64,000 bases of DNA from Pseudoramibacter alactolyticus (GCF_050908235.1 NZ_CP194340.1); one strand, 5' to 3'; numbered from the stretch's first letter, positions 35,431 through 45,670 are shown. Made by a program: numbers and translations. Notes: generated by a model from the sequence alone, not told the origin.

Positions 35431-35508
35431 GAGAATTACCTCCTTTCCAAGTTTTTATTATTTTCTCTGTCCCTAAGAGGTTAATCCTTTCCGGACGATA
35501 AATAAAAA

Positions 35509-35534
35509 GGACTGTAAGTTGATGCTCACAGCCC
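35509..35534 (-). terminator. Terminator of serS
   Basis: GGACTGT pairs with ACAGCCC (one wobble pair); the minus strand continues TTTTTATTT. Confidence 0.75.
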
Positions 35535-35582
35535 TCTTTGTTTGTCCTTCCCATCGGAAGACGTTCTATAATTTAATTCAAT

Positions 35583-36857
35583 TCATTTTTTAATTTTGGT
35601 CACACCGCCCATATAGTGCACCAGCGCATCCGGAATGGTGATGCTGCCGTCGGCATTTTGATAATTTTCAAGCACGGCGGCAAAAGTACGGCCGACCGCC
35701 AGGCCGGAGCCGTTAAGCGTGTGCACATACTGGGTGTGCTTCGTCGCCGGGTCGCGGTAGCGGATATTGGCGCGGCGCGCCTGATAATCTTCAAAGTTGG
35801 AGCAGGACGAAATTTCCACATAACGGCCATAGCTCGGCATCCACACTTCAATGTCGTAGGTCTTGGCCGAGGAGAAGCCCAAATCGCCGGTACAAAGCTC
35901 CACCACGCGGTAAGGAATCGCAAGCTGCTGCAAAATGACCTCGGCATCCGCGGTGAGCTTTTCGAGTTCATCATAGGAATCTTCCGGCCGGACAAACTTC
36001 ACCATTTCCACCTTGTCAAACTGGTGATTGCGGATCAGCCCGCGGGTATCCCGCCCGGCAGAGCCGGCTTCTTCGCGGAAACAGGGGGTGTAGGCCGTGT
36101 AATAAATCGGCATCGCGTCATCGGGAATGATTTCGTCGCGGTGGATATTGGTCACCGGCACTTCCGCCGTCGGCACCAGAAAAAAGTCTTCCCTTTCGAG
36201 ATGGAAAGCATCTTCTTCAAATTTGGGCAGCTGCCCCGTGCCCGTCATCGAGGCGCGGTTCACCATAAACGGCGGCGCGATTTCAATGTAATCCTGATCG
36301 ACGGTATGCACATAGAGCATGAAGTTCGTCAGCGCGCGTTCGAGCTTGGCGCCCAAGCCCTTGAACATCGAAAAGCGTGCCCCGGTGAGCTTGTGCGCCC
36401 GGTCAAAGTCGAGAATATCCAGCTCCGTCCCCAGATCCCAATGGGCCTTGGGCTCAAAATCGAAGGCGGTGGGTTCGCCCCATTTGCGGATTTCGACATT
36501 TTCGCTGTCGTCCAATCCCACGGCCACCTCCGGATTGGGGATATTCGGCAGGCCAAGCAGCTCGTTTCGAATGGCCTGATTGATGTCGGCCAGCGCTTCA
36601 TCATCCGCCTTGATCTTTTCAGAAACGGCCTTCATTTCGGCAAAGAGCGGGGCGAGGTCTTCCCCGGCCAGCTTGCGCTGGGGGATGGCCTTGGACGTCG
36701 CGTTTTTCTGCGCCTTGAGGGCTTCCACCCGGCCGATGATTTCCCGGCGCTGATTGTCCAGTTCGAGCACCTTGTCCACCGAGTATTCGCCGCCGCGGCT
36801 GCCCAGCGCCGCCAATACGGCTTCTGGATTCTGACGAATGCGTTTAATGTCGAGCAT
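35583..36857 (-). CDS. serS: Serine--tRNA ligase
   Basis: A 424-residue class II seryl-tRNA synthetase. The N-terminal coiled-coil arm (about residues 30-100) binds the long variable arm of tRNA-Ser. The catalytic domain has motif 2 CFREEAGSAGRDTRGLIRNH, QFDKVEMVKF, and motif 3 in LNGSGLAVGRTFAAVLENYQ. Length fits. No T-box element is visible upstream (36858-37019), where only an AT-rich promoter region and the Tp47-gene terminator lie. Confidence 0.97.
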   Translation of the reverse strand: MLDIKRIRQNPEAVLAALGSRGGEYSVDKVLELDNQRREIIGRVEALKAQKNATSKAIPQRKLAGEDLAPLFAEMKAVSEKIKADDEALADINQAIRNELLGLPNIPNPEVAVGLDDSENVEIRKWGEPTAFDFEPKAHWDLGTELDILDFDRAHKLTGARFSMFKGLGAKLERALTNFMLYVHTVDQDYIEIAPPFMVNRASMTGTGQLPKFEEDAFHLEREDFFLVPTAEVPVTNIHRDEIIPDDAMPIYYTAYTPCFREEAGSAGRDTRGLIRNHQFDKVEMVKFVRPEDSYDELEKLTADAEVILQQLAIPYRVVELCTGDLGFSSAKTYDIEVWMPSYGRYVEISSCSNFEDYQARRANIRYRDPATKHTQYVHTLNGSGLAVGRTFAAVLENYQNADGSITIPDALVHYMGGVTKIKK

Positions 36858-36980
36858 TGATATTTCTCCTTCGATCCTTCACCGCTGCAGCCTCCCGCTG
36901 CAGCGCATCATTTGAATTTAATTGGCTCTATGATACCACAACGCCTGCGGATTTGGCAATTTTCTCCCGCATTAAAAAGA

Positions 36981-36997
36981 AGCCTGCATCGCAGGCT
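36981..36997 (-). terminator. Terminator of the Tp47-like gene
   Basis: AGCCTGC pairs with GCAGGCT; the minus strand continues TCTTTTTAAT. Confidence 0.8.
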
Positions 36998-37019
36998 CCC
37001 TTCGTTTTATATCTATCGA

Positions 37020-38561
37020 TTAATGTTGCTGTTTTCTTGCCCGCAGCCCTAAATACAGGCAGGCGCCCATCATCGTCACCAGCAATGCCGCATAAAGCCG
37101 AGGCTCGGCGGCGTCGCCGGTCTTCGCGGCGCCGGTGCGCTTGGCCGCCGCTTTGTTCACGCTTGCTTTCGGAGTCCCTTTCGTTTTGTCATCGGTTTTA
37201 TGATTGTCCGGTTTGACCACCTGCGTTTCGCCATAGATCAAAGTCCAATCCGGGTAACCGCTCGACGTAATGACCATCTTCACCCCTTTGGGATTCGTCA
37301 CGCCGGCTTTGCTCAGATCGATCCGGCCGTCTTTGCCGATAATGGGCACGGCATTCCGCCCCGTGGCCGGATAATCTTTTCCGTTTACGCGGACCTTGGG
37401 GATGTTAGCGATGTAATTGCTGAAGTCGCCGTCGGCGGCATCATCCTTCTTCACGATCGCTTCGCCTCCGGTGTATTGGGCCGGCCGCGTTTCGGTGGTG
37501 ATCATAAAGGTCGTGGTAACCGGTGCATACGTGCCGCTCGTATCCGTCGCGGTCAATGTCCTGGTCCCCGGCTTGAGTCCCGCGACGGGCAGCTTCCCGC
37601 CTTCGGGATTCACGCCGACACCATCAATGGCATAAGCCGGTTTAAAACCACCCGGCAAATCAGCCTTCAGGGCCGTCGTGGCGTCTTTAACGGTCGCGTT
37701 ATCCGCTTTGAGCGTCGCATCCTTCGCGATAATCGGCACCTTTATATCGTTGATGTCGACGTTAAAGTTGCCGTCCGAAGTGTAATAGGTCAGGGATGTA
37801 ATGGTCTTCCCCGACAAAGCCGCGTCGTCTGCATTCCAGCCGATTTCAATTCCCCGCCAAATATTGGCCAGATGGCGCATGGCAAATTGGCCGCCGTCCT
37901 TGGTCTTCACAATCACGCCGTAAACCTTGGTGTTATTGTCTTTTACAAATGCACTGCTGTCCTTGAAGGTCATCTCATAATCAGCGTGATGACCGCCCGG
38001 CGTCAGTTTTGCCTCGGCTGCCACCGTCTTAACGGCCGCCGTGGTTTTGCCAAAGGCAAGCTGTCCGCCTTTAACCGCAGCTTCTTTATAGAACGCCGGC
38101 TTTTCGCTTAACGCATAGTACGAATAATTCGGATTTTCGAACAGCTGCCCGCCGTTCGCATAGGTGGTTGTCACCTGCTGCCCGCGAAGCGTTAGCGTAA
38201 TGCTCAAAGGCGCGGTCGAATCGGTCACGACCGTACCGCCTTTGGCTTTTAATGCCGCGAGCGCTTCTGCACTGCTGACCTTCACCGGATAGGTCACCCC
38301 GTTGATGGCCGCGCCGGATGCATCGGCATGATAGGATCCGCCAACCAAACTGCCGGCCCGAGGTTTGACTTTTGTCGCCGAAGTCACGGTATCCACCCCG
38401 CTGATGCCCTCACCTTCGTAAAATGCACTATAGGGGATATTCACCAAAAAATATTGGTCGGATCCTTCGGCGTGCGCCGTCGGCGGCAGCACCGCCAACA
38501 GCATGGCCAGACAGCAGGCCATCACAAACCATTTGCAGCGCCAACTGATTTTCGTTTGCAT
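37020..38561 (-). CDS. Surface protein with Tp47-like domain and C-terminal anchor
   Basis: A 513-residue exported protein. A signal peptide (ACCLAMLLAVLPPTAHA) is followed by YFLVNIPYSAFYEGEG, GVDTVTSATKVKPRAGSLVG and GSYHADASGAAINGVTYPVK. This pattern matches the domain shared with Treponema Tp47 (penicillin-binding Tp47 domain C) in Firmicute surface proteins. An Ig-like segment follows near residues 300-370. The C-terminus is a Lys/Thr-rich stretch, AAKTGD, a hydrophobic segment (LYAALLVTMMGACLYLGL) and RARKQQH. That is the shape of a sortase signal without its LPxTG, so it may be membrane-anchored only. ATG follows AAAGGAGAG. Role unknown. Confidence 0.75.
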   Translation of the reverse strand: MQTKISWRCKWFVMACCLAMLLAVLPPTAHAEGSDQYFLVNIPYSAFYEGEGISGVDTVTSATKVKPRAGSLVGGSYHADASGAAINGVTYPVKVSSAEALAALKAKGGTVVTDSTAPLSITLTLRGQQVTTTYANGGQLFENPNYSYYALSEKPAFYKEAAVKGGQLAFGKTTAAVKTVAAEAKLTPGGHHADYEMTFKDSSAFVKDNNTKVYGVIVKTKDGGQFAMRHLANIWRGIEIGWNADDAALSGKTITSLTYYTSDGNFNVDINDIKVPIIAKDATLKADNATVKDATTALKADLPGGFKPAYAIDGVGVNPEGGKLPVAGLKPGTRTLTATDTSGTYAPVTTTFMITTETRPAQYTGGEAIVKKDDAADGDFSNYIANIPKVRVNGKDYPATGRNAVPIIGKDGRIDLSKAGVTNPKGVKMVITSSGYPDWTLIYGETQVVKPDNHKTDDKTKGTPKASVNKAAAKRTGAAKTGDAAEPRLYAALLVTMMGACLYLGLRARKQQH

Positions 38562-38819
38562 TTCTCTCTCCTTTCAGAAAACTTTCAAAAAAACATATTC
38601 AAAGCTGCCTTCTCGAGACGCTTTCCCCGAATTTTTCGCCAATGACCGGCGCAAAGTCAGCTCCTCTTAAAAGCATCTTTATCCCATTATATTTGTAAGG
38701 ATAGGCTAAGTCAATCTTTTTTGTAAGTTTATACAAACTTTCCAAGACCCTTTGTTTGTCTGCCGTCATTCGCAAGCACGATTTCCCTATCCGCCTTCCG
38801 AATCAGCGGCACTAAAAAA

Positions 38820-38839
38820 GACCCGCCGGTCGGTGGGTC
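38820..38839 (-). terminator. Terminator of tuf
   Basis: GACCC-CC pairs with GG-GGGTC; the minus strand continues TTTTTTAG. Upstream, 38562-38819 is the promoter side of the Tp47-like gene with no other gene visible. Confidence 0.8.
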
Positions 38840-38862
38840 CTTGATGGTTTGTTTCCGGTTTG

Positions 38863-40052
<1,190 letters not shown>

Positions 40053-40091
40053 TTTAAAATCTCCTTATTTTATGGTTTACAATCTTATGCC

Positions 40092-40120
40092 ATTATATTA
40101 AATTCAGGCGTTTCTTTCAA
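40092..40120 (-). promoter_or_regulatory. Sigma-A promoter of tuf
   Basis: Minus strand TTGAAA (40115-40120), exactly 17 bases, TATAAT (40092-40097), about 40 bases upstream of the ATG. A strong housekeeping promoter. Confidence 0.85.
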
Positions 40121-40189
40121 GCCCTTTCTGAAAAATCGCCGGTTTCCGACGCTTTTTTGCCTTTCCCTTAATCGGACACGCTCAAGGTT

Positions 40190-41638
40190 TTAATAGGCTC
40201 TGGCGAAATAAGCCATCTTGTCGGCATGCTTACCACAGCATACGCAGGTGCCGTCGCCGATGACCTCCTGTTCGCCGTCAAAGGGAATACAGCGCAGCGT
40301 CGCGCCGGTTTCGTCGTGAATTTTGTCTTCGCAGGCCGGATCGCCGCACCAGTTCGCTTTGATGAAGCCGGGATTTTCCTTGAGGCGTTCGGCAAATTCC
40401 TGCATATCCTTTGCTGTGGATGTCTTGGCTTCCCGCGCCTTTAAAGCTTTATCGTAAAGATTTTTCTGGATGGCCACCAGCAGATCGGCCACATGGGCTT
40501 CAATATCGTCCAGCGAGACGGCCGTTTTTTCCCCGGTGTCCCGGCGCGCCAGCACACATTCGCCTCTTTCGAGATCCCTCGGTCCAATTTCAAGGCGAAT
40601 CGGCACCCCTTTCATTTCCCACTGGTTGAATTTCCATCCGGGCGAATTGTCCGAATCGTCAAGTTCCGCTCTAAAAACCTTGCCCAATTGATCTGTCAGT
40701 TTCCCGGCGGCCTCCGCCACCCTAGGCTTATGTGCCGCGACGGGAATGATCACCACCTGAATCGGCGCGATCTTCGGCGGCAGCACCAGCCCGTTGTCGT
40801 CCCCGTGCACCATAATCAGCCCGCCGATCAGCCGGGTGGACACGCCCCAGGAAGTGTGATAGGGATTTTCCTGTTTATTTTCGCGGCTCAGATAACTGAT
40901 ATCAAAGGCTTTGGTGAAGTGTTGACCCAGATAATGGGAGGTCCCGGACTGCAGCGCCTGGCCATCGTGCATCAAGGCTTCAATCGTATAGGTGGCTTCG
41001 GCGCCGGCGAACTTTTCCTTCTCGCTCTTTTGGCCCACCACCATCGGAATGGCCATGAAGTCCTCGGTCACTTCCCGGTAAATATTCAGCATCTGCATGG
41101 TTTCTGCCCTGGCTTCTTCCTCCGTTTCGTGAAGGGTGTGCCCTTCCTGCCAGAGGAATTCCGATGTTCTTAAAAAAGGTCTTGTGGTTTTTTCCCAGCG
41201 GACCACATTGCACCACTGGTTGTATTTAAAAGGCAGCTGCCGATAAGAGTTGAGCCATTTGCTGTACATCGAGCAGATGATGGTCTCCGACGTCGGGCGG
41301 ATGGCCAGCCGTTCGCCCAGCTCTTTGCCGCCGCCCCGGGTCACCCAGGCCACTTCCGGGGCAAAGCCCTCCACGTGTTCGGCTTCGGTCTGGAGCATGC
41401 TTTCCGGGATGAGCAGCGGGAAATACATGTTCTTGTGGCCCGTTTCTTTAAAGCGACGGTCAAAGGCTTCTTTGATGTTTTCCCAAATGGCATAGCCGTA
41501 GGGCCGGATGACCATAAATCCCTTGACCGGCGCATAATCGACCATCTCCGTCTTGGAAATCACATCCGTGTACCACCGGGCGAAATCCACGTCTCTGGGC
41601 GTGATGGCCTCGACCTGCTTACCTTTATTTTTTCCCAT
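40190..41638 (-). CDS. proS: Proline--tRNA ligase, archaeal/eukaryotic-like (ProS type 3) form
   Basis: A 482-residue class II prolyl-tRNA synthetase of the shorter type without the inserted editing domain. The N-terminus RDVDFARWYTDVISKTEMVD, motif 1 region GFMVIRPYGYAIWENI, motif 2 VVRWEKTTRPFLRTSEFLWQ and motif 3 SWGVSTRLIGGLIMVHGDD are present. The C-terminus carries a zinc-binding pattern (NWCGDPACEDKI, then GTCVCCGKHADK) and ends with the Tyr typical of this class. It lies between tuf and the OLD nuclease, with only about 75 bp before the nuclease stop. Confidence 0.97.
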   Translation of the reverse strand: MGKNKGKQVEAITPRDVDFARWYTDVISKTEMVDYAPVKGFMVIRPYGYAIWENIKEAFDRRFKETGHKNMYFPLLIPESMLQTEAEHVEGFAPEVAWVTRGGGKELGERLAIRPTSETIICSMYSKWLNSYRQLPFKYNQWCNVVRWEKTTRPFLRTSEFLWQEGHTLHETEEEARAETMQMLNIYREVTEDFMAIPMVVGQKSEKEKFAGAEATYTIEALMHDGQALQSGTSHYLGQHFTKAFDISYLSRENKQENPYHTSWGVSTRLIGGLIMVHGDDNGLVLPPKIAPIQVVIIPVAAHKPRVAEAAGKLTDQLGKVFRAELDDSDNSPGWKFNQWEMKGVPIRLEIGPRDLERGECVLARRDTGEKTAVSLDDIEAHVADLLVAIQKNLYDKALKAREAKTSTAKDMQEFAERLKENPGFIKANWCGDPACEDKIHDETGATLRCIPFDGEQEVIGDGTCVCCGKHADKMAYFARAY

Positions 41639-41715
41639 TAATCTTTCGATCCTTTCAGACTCCGTTTATTTTTTGCCGTTTTATTATATCACACTCCGGC
41701 CATTGTTCAATCCTA

Positions 41716-43071
41716 TTATTCCCCGGGAATTTGGGCATCCAGCCAGGCGAGCACCCGCATAAAAGAGCGCGGAATTCGGGTGACCGCCGTCGCCAGGATG
41801 CTGCCGCGCAGCGCATTTTTAGATTTTTTAAGCTGTTCCAGCTGACGCGGCCGAATGCGGTGCATCCGCTTGCGCCCTTCGGCCGGCGTCAGGGTTTCGC
41901 CCCCCTGATGAAAGAGAAAGGCATCGATCTTCTGCAGCGTCTTAGCGCACCGGCAATAATCTTCCCATTCGAAATGATCGTACACATCGGCTTCAAAATC
42001 ATCGCCGTCGGTAAAGAAGACATCTTTTTCGTTGCGGTAGGCCGGCCGCTTATCCCGATCGATAATGGCGACCGTCTGGATATCAAAGGCCTGATACAGC
42101 CGCATGCACCGGCGCAGGCTGTCCGCCCCGTCAAGCTTCACCAGGCCGATCCCGCGGGCATCCATATCCAACCCGTAGCGCTCGGCGAAAACGGGGAAGG
42201 CCCCGAACTCCGTGTCTCCCTCCACAAAGACGATGCAGTGGCTGAACATCGCCTCTTTCAGATAAATAAAATTGTGGAGCATGTGTTTATAAAGGCGGTA
42301 ATCCATTTTGAGCGCCGCCCCGCAGACCACGGCGATCCGCAGCGAACGGCACGGCTGATGGATGCGGATAAACTGATGATAATCTCCCAGCAAAATGCTG
42401 GGCGAATGGGTGGCGATAAAAATCTGTCCCTTCAGCGCGTCGATGCCGGTCGTCGCTTTAAAACGTTCCCGAAAGGCCGCATCGCCGCCGGTGACCATGG
42501 CCTCTAACGTCTTGATCAATCGGCGCTGTCGGTAAGGATGCAGGTGAATCTCCGGCTCGTCTAAGATCATCACCAAGGGCAAGCAACGCTGCCCGGTTGC
42601 GTCTGTGCACACGGCCGCCGCCTGTTTTTTGGCGATGGCCACGATGCGCCGCTCCAGATGGGCCGCATACCAAAGCTTCCCGGCTTCCGTCCCGTCCATA
42701 TCGCTGCGGGCATTGGTCAGCCGCGCCGCCGCATCGTAAATCACCGGGATTTTCGGCTTCTTGGCTTGGATGGCGCCATCGCATTCCCAGGTGCAACTCG
42801 CCGCTGCCGCCGCATGGGCCTGCTGCACCGTCATCCGACACACCATTTCGCCGATGGCCAACTCCATCTGCACGCACAAGGGTTTTTCAGGGTCTTCAAA
42901 ATCTTTAGCCTCGAAGGGCGCCTCCGTCAACAGATGGTGCAGCAGCTCCAGCACGTTGGTTTTGCCGATATTGTTTTCGCCGATTAAAAAGTTAACCGCC
43001 GGGTCGAAGGTGAGCGTTTGATGCGAAAGGTTGCGGTAATTCTCAATCAAGTTGATGGCGCGGATAAACAC
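41716..43071 (-). CDS. OLD-family ATP-dependent endonuclease (AAA ATPase plus TOPRIM)
   Basis: A 451-residue protein. The SMC-like ATPase head has NLIENYRNLSHQTLTF, Walker A LIGENNIGKTN at residues 30-40 and Walker B LVMILDEPEIHLHPY. The C-terminal TOPRIM domain has CIVFVEGDTEFGAFPVFAER (catalytic E-G-x-x-E) and AIIDRDKRP. This is the OLD nuclease family, whose members include phage-defence proteins such as P2 Old and GajA. No UvrD-like gajB partner is adjacent, so it is a solitary (class 1-like) OLD. It is somewhat short for the family. It sits behind the rplL terminator, where rpoB would be expected. Confidence 0.85.
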   Translation of the reverse strand: MFIRAINLIENYRNLSHQTLTFDPAVNFLIGENNIGKTNVLELLHHLLTEAPFEAKDFEDPEKPLCVQMELAIGEMVCRMTVQQAHAAAAASCTWECDGAIQAKKPKIPVIYDAAARLTNARSDMDGTEAGKLWYAAHLERRIVAIAKKQAAAVCTDATGQRCLPLVMILDEPEIHLHPYRQRRLIKTLEAMVTGGDAAFRERFKATTGIDALKGQIFIATHSPSILLGDYHQFIRIHQPCRSLRIAVVCGAALKMDYRLYKHMLHNFIYLKEAMFSHCIVFVEGDTEFGAFPVFAERYGLDMDARGIGLVKLDGADSLRRCMRLYQAFDIQTVAIIDRDKRPAYRNEKDVFFTDGDDFEADVYDHFEWEDYCRCAKTLQKIDAFLFHQGGETLTPAEGRKRMHRIRPRQLEQLKKSKNALRGSILATAVTRIPRSFMRVLAWLDAQIPGE

Positions 43072-43200
43072 GAAAAAACTCCTTTCATTTGCTTTGGTTT
43101 TCAGATCCTCATGATTGTTTTTATTGTATGCCCCGATTATTTAATTTATATTTATCTTCTGCCCTCGGCGGCCGCTCCGCCTCATTTCGGGCAATAAAAA

Positions 43201-43221
43201 AGCCCATGCTGTGCACAGGCT
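43201..43221 (-). terminator. Terminator after rplL
   Basis: GCCTGTGC pairs with GCATGGGC (two wobble pairs) on the minus strand, followed by TTTTTTATTG. It ends the ribosomal-protein unit, which here does not continue into rpoB. Confidence 0.85.
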
Positions 43222-43242
43222 TTTTTCTTCATCTTAATCCGA

Positions 43243-43620
43243 TTATTTGAGTTCGACCGTCGCGCCGACTTCTTCGATCTTGGATTTCATTTCTTCGGCT
43301 TCTTCTTTGGCCACGCCTTCCTTGAGGGGCTTCGGTGCGCCGTCGACCAAAGCTTTCGCTTCTTTCAGGCCCAGACCGGTCAGTTCGCGGACCACCTTGA
43401 TGACTTTAATCTTCTGATCGCCAACAGAAGCCAGAACGACGTCGAAGTCGCTCTTTTCAGCAGGCGCTTCGCCGCCGGCAGCAGCCGGCGCAGCAGCAAC
43501 CGCCACCGGAGCGGCAGCGCTAACGCCGAATTCTTCTTCTAAAGCAGAAACCAGTTCGGATAATTCCATCACAGACAGCGCTTTAACGTCTTCAATTAAT
43601 TTTTCAACTTTTTCGCTCAT
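43243..43620 (-). CDS. rplL: Ribosomal protein bL12 (L7/L12)
   Basis: A 125-residue stalk protein that recruits translation GTPases. The N-terminal dimerisation region (KVEKLIEDVKALSVMELSEL) is followed by an Ala/Val/Pro hinge. The C-terminal domain is DFDVVLASVGDQKIKVIKVV, RELTGLGLKEAKALVDGAPK and a GATVELK end. Downstream of rplJ by about 50 bp, with AGGAAT-like spacing and a good GGAGG site. Confidence 0.98.
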   Translation of the reverse strand: MSEKVEKLIEDVKALSVMELSELVSALEEEFGVSAAAPVAVAAAPAAAGGEAPAEKSDFDVVLASVGDQKIKVIKVVRELTGLGLKEAKALVDGAPKPLKEGVAKEEAEEMKSKIEEVGATVELK

Positions 43621-43668
43621 TGGTATTCCTCCAAATTTTAATTTAATAACATGTGTTTCAGGCGGCGA

Positions 43669-44199
43669 CTAAGCCGCTTCTTCCCTTTTCTGATCGGCAA
43701 TCTGACCTAAAGCGACAACCAAACCCTTGATGGTTCCGTTGAGCACATTGACCAGACCCGCAATCGGTGCATTCAAACCTCTCAAGGTCATCGCGACCAG
43801 TTCATCGCGGCTCGGCATCTTCGCCAATTGGCCGACGCCGGCAGCGTCGATCACCTTGCCTTCAACCACGCCGGCTTTGATTTCCAGCTTTTCGTGATCT
43901 TTGGCAAAATCCGCCATCAGTTTAGCCGTTGCGACCGCATCACTTTCACAAAATGCAATCGCGTTCGGGCCTGTCAGTGAAGGCAACAAACCTTCCAGCC
44001 CCGCTTCCTGAGCGGCAAAACGCATCATGGCATTTTTGTAGACCTTATATTCGACTCCCTGTTCGCGAGCCTTGCTGCGCAGCTCTGTTACTTCCGCAAC
44101 ATTCAAGCCGCGATAGTCCACAACGACAGCACCCTGAGCGTTTTTCATCTTTTCGGCGATTTCGGCGACAATCGCCTTTTTTGCTTCGAGATTGGGCAT
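43669..44199 (-). CDS. rplJ: Ribosomal protein uL10
   Basis: A 176-residue stalk base protein that binds 23S rRNA and the L7/L12 dimers. It starts MPNLEAKKAIVAEIAEKMKN and has GAVVVDYRGLNVAEVTELRS, RSKAREQGVEYKVYKNAMMR and C-terminal LVNVLNGTIKGLVVALGQIA. Preceded by an L10-leader RNA and its hairpin. Cotranscribed with rplL. Confidence 0.98.
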   Translation of the reverse strand: MPNLEAKKAIVAEIAEKMKNAQGAVVVDYRGLNVAEVTELRSKAREQGVEYKVYKNAMMRFAAQEAGLEGLLPSLTGPNAIAFCESDAVATAKLMADFAKDHEKLEIKAGVVEGKVIDAAGVGQLAKMPSRDELVAMTLRGLNAPIAGLVNVLNGTIKGLVVALGQIADQKREEAA

Positions 44200-44284
44200 T
44201 GCAATTCCTCCTTTTTTAGATTTTTACAAAAATCAGATTCAGAAGGTTACACTTCCGTCAGTGACGTTTGCTTTGCATAAAATA

Positions 44285-44400
44285 AGGCTTTCTCCACATA
44301 GGTGAAGAAAGCCTCTTAATCCTTAAGCTTGCCACACCCTCGGCAGGATATTTGAACGCCGGCGCTCGCCGTTGTCCCTGCTGTCTATGGATGACTTATT
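44285..44400 (-). ncRNA. Ribosomal protein L10 leader RNA with attenuator-like hairpin
   Basis: Between rplA and rplJ the minus strand carries CCTGCCGAGGGTGTGGCAAG, which resembles the conserved core of the L10 leader bound by L10(L12)4. Downstream a strong hairpin pairs AGGCTTTCT-CAC with GTG-AGAAAGCCT (44285-44314), followed by TATTTTAT. Autogenous control of rplJL is expected from the family. Boundaries are approximate. Confidence 0.75.
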
Positions 44401-44461
44401 AAAGCTTGTTCAGTTTATCATCCCGTTTGGGGAATGTCAAGCCTTTTGTCGAACCTTGAAA

Positions 44462-45151
44462 TTAGATTCTCGCCGTGTTGATTTTAACCCCCGGGCTCAT
44501 CGTCGACGCCAGGGAAACACTGCGGAAATACTGCCCCTTGGCAGCAGCCGGCTTCGCCTTTTTCAGGGCATCCAGCATAGCGCCGATGTTTTGCATCAGC
44601 TGTTCTTCGCCAAACGATGCCTTGCCGACAATCACGTGGATGATATTCGCCTTGTCCAGACGATATTCCACTTTACCGGCCTTGGTGTCTTTAACCGCTT
44701 TGCCAATGTCCATGGTGACGGTGCCGGATTTCGGATTTGGCATCAGGCCCTTCGGCCCGAGCACGCGACCCAAACGGCCGACTTTACCCATCATATCCGG
44801 CGTGGCGATGAGCACATCAAAATCGAACCAGTTTTCTTCCTGGATCCGCTGAATGTATTCATCTTCACCAAAATAATCGGCGCCGGCTTCCTCCGCTTCT
44901 TTGAGCTTGTCGCCTTTGGCCAAAACCAGAACTTTCACTTCATTCCCGGTGCCGTTGGGCAACACGACGGAGCCGCGAACCTGCTGATCGGCGTGGCGCG
45001 AGTCAACCCCCAACCGGGCGTGCAGTTCGATGGTTTCGTCAAAATTAGCGGTCGCCATTTTCTTGACCTGAGCCACAGCGGCATCCAGATCAAACAGCTC
45101 AGACTTGTCATAAGTCTTCACGTTTGCTTGGTATTTTTTACCTTTTTTCAT
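44462..45151 (-). CDS. rplA: Ribosomal protein uL1
   Basis: A 229-residue L1 stalk protein. It has DESIEL-type FDETIELHARLGVDSRHADQ, VRGSVVLPNGTG, and the signature MGKVGRLGRVLGPKGLMPNP near residue 120, then KSGTVT. Length and ends fit. It follows rplK by about 90 bp in the canonical L11-L1 order. Confidence 0.98.
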   Translation of the reverse strand: MKKGKKYQANVKTYDKSELFDLDAAVAQVKKMATANFDETIELHARLGVDSRHADQQVRGSVVLPNGTGNEVKVLVLAKGDKLKEAEEAGADYFGEDEYIQRIQEENWFDFDVLIATPDMMGKVGRLGRVLGPKGLMPNPKSGTVTMDIGKAVKDTKAGKVEYRLDKANIIHVIVGKASFGEEQLMQNIGAMLDALKKAKPAAAKGQYFRSVSLASTMSPGVKINTARI

Positions 45152-45244
45152 TTTTCCTCCTGTGGTCTTAACGGATAATCTCCTCCCACTTAAGGTTCTT
45201 CTTCAGATTCAATTGATCTCGGCATAATGCCGATAATCGCGGTT

Positions 45245-45670
45245 TTATTCTTCGACGACAATCCCCATGGAACGCGCGGTCCCGGCAACCATCCGCGCTG
45301 CGGAATCAATATCCGCTGCGTTGAGGTCGGGCATTTTTGTCTGAGCGATTTCGCGAACCTGATCCATGGTCACCGTTGCGACCTTGTTCTTATTCGGTTC
45401 ACCGGAAGCTTTGTCAATACCGGCGGCTTTCTTGAGCAGAACGGCTGCCGGCGGAGTTTTTGTGATAAATGTGAAGGAATGATCCTGGAAAACGGTGATG
45501 ACAACCGGAATGATCATCCCTGCGTCATTGGCTGTCTTCGCGTTAAATTCCTTACAAAAACCCATGATGTTGACACCGTGCTGACCCAAAGCCGGGCCGA
45601 CCGGCGGCGCCGGGGACGCTTTCCCGGCCGGAATCTGCAATTTAATCAGTCCGATAACTTTTTTCGCCAT
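45245..45670 (-). CDS. rplK: Ribosomal protein uL11
   Basis: A 141-residue protein of the GTPase-associated centre. It has LQIPAGKASPAPPVGPALGQ, HGVNIMGFCKEFNAKT, TFITKTPPAAVLLKKAAGID and the C-terminal MVAGTARSMGIVVEE. The ATG follows GGAGG. First ribosomal-protein gene after nusG. Confidence 0.98.
   Translation of the reverse strand: MAKKVIGLIKLQIPAGKASPAPPVGPALGQHGVNIMGFCKEFNAKTANDAGMIIPVVITVFQDHSFTFITKTPPAAVLLKKAAGIDKASGEPNKNKVATVTMDQVREIAQTKMPDLNAADIDSAARMVAGTARSMGIVVEE

Noticed and set aside
36858..37019. T-box riboswitch upstream of serS (and likewise upstream of proS)
   Set aside because: No AGGGTGG-ACCGCG-like antiterminator sequence is present in either upstream region.
41716..43071. 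Gabija or another multi-gene defence system around the OLD nuclease
   Set aside because: No UvrD-like helicase or other partner adjoins; neighbours are proS and rplL.
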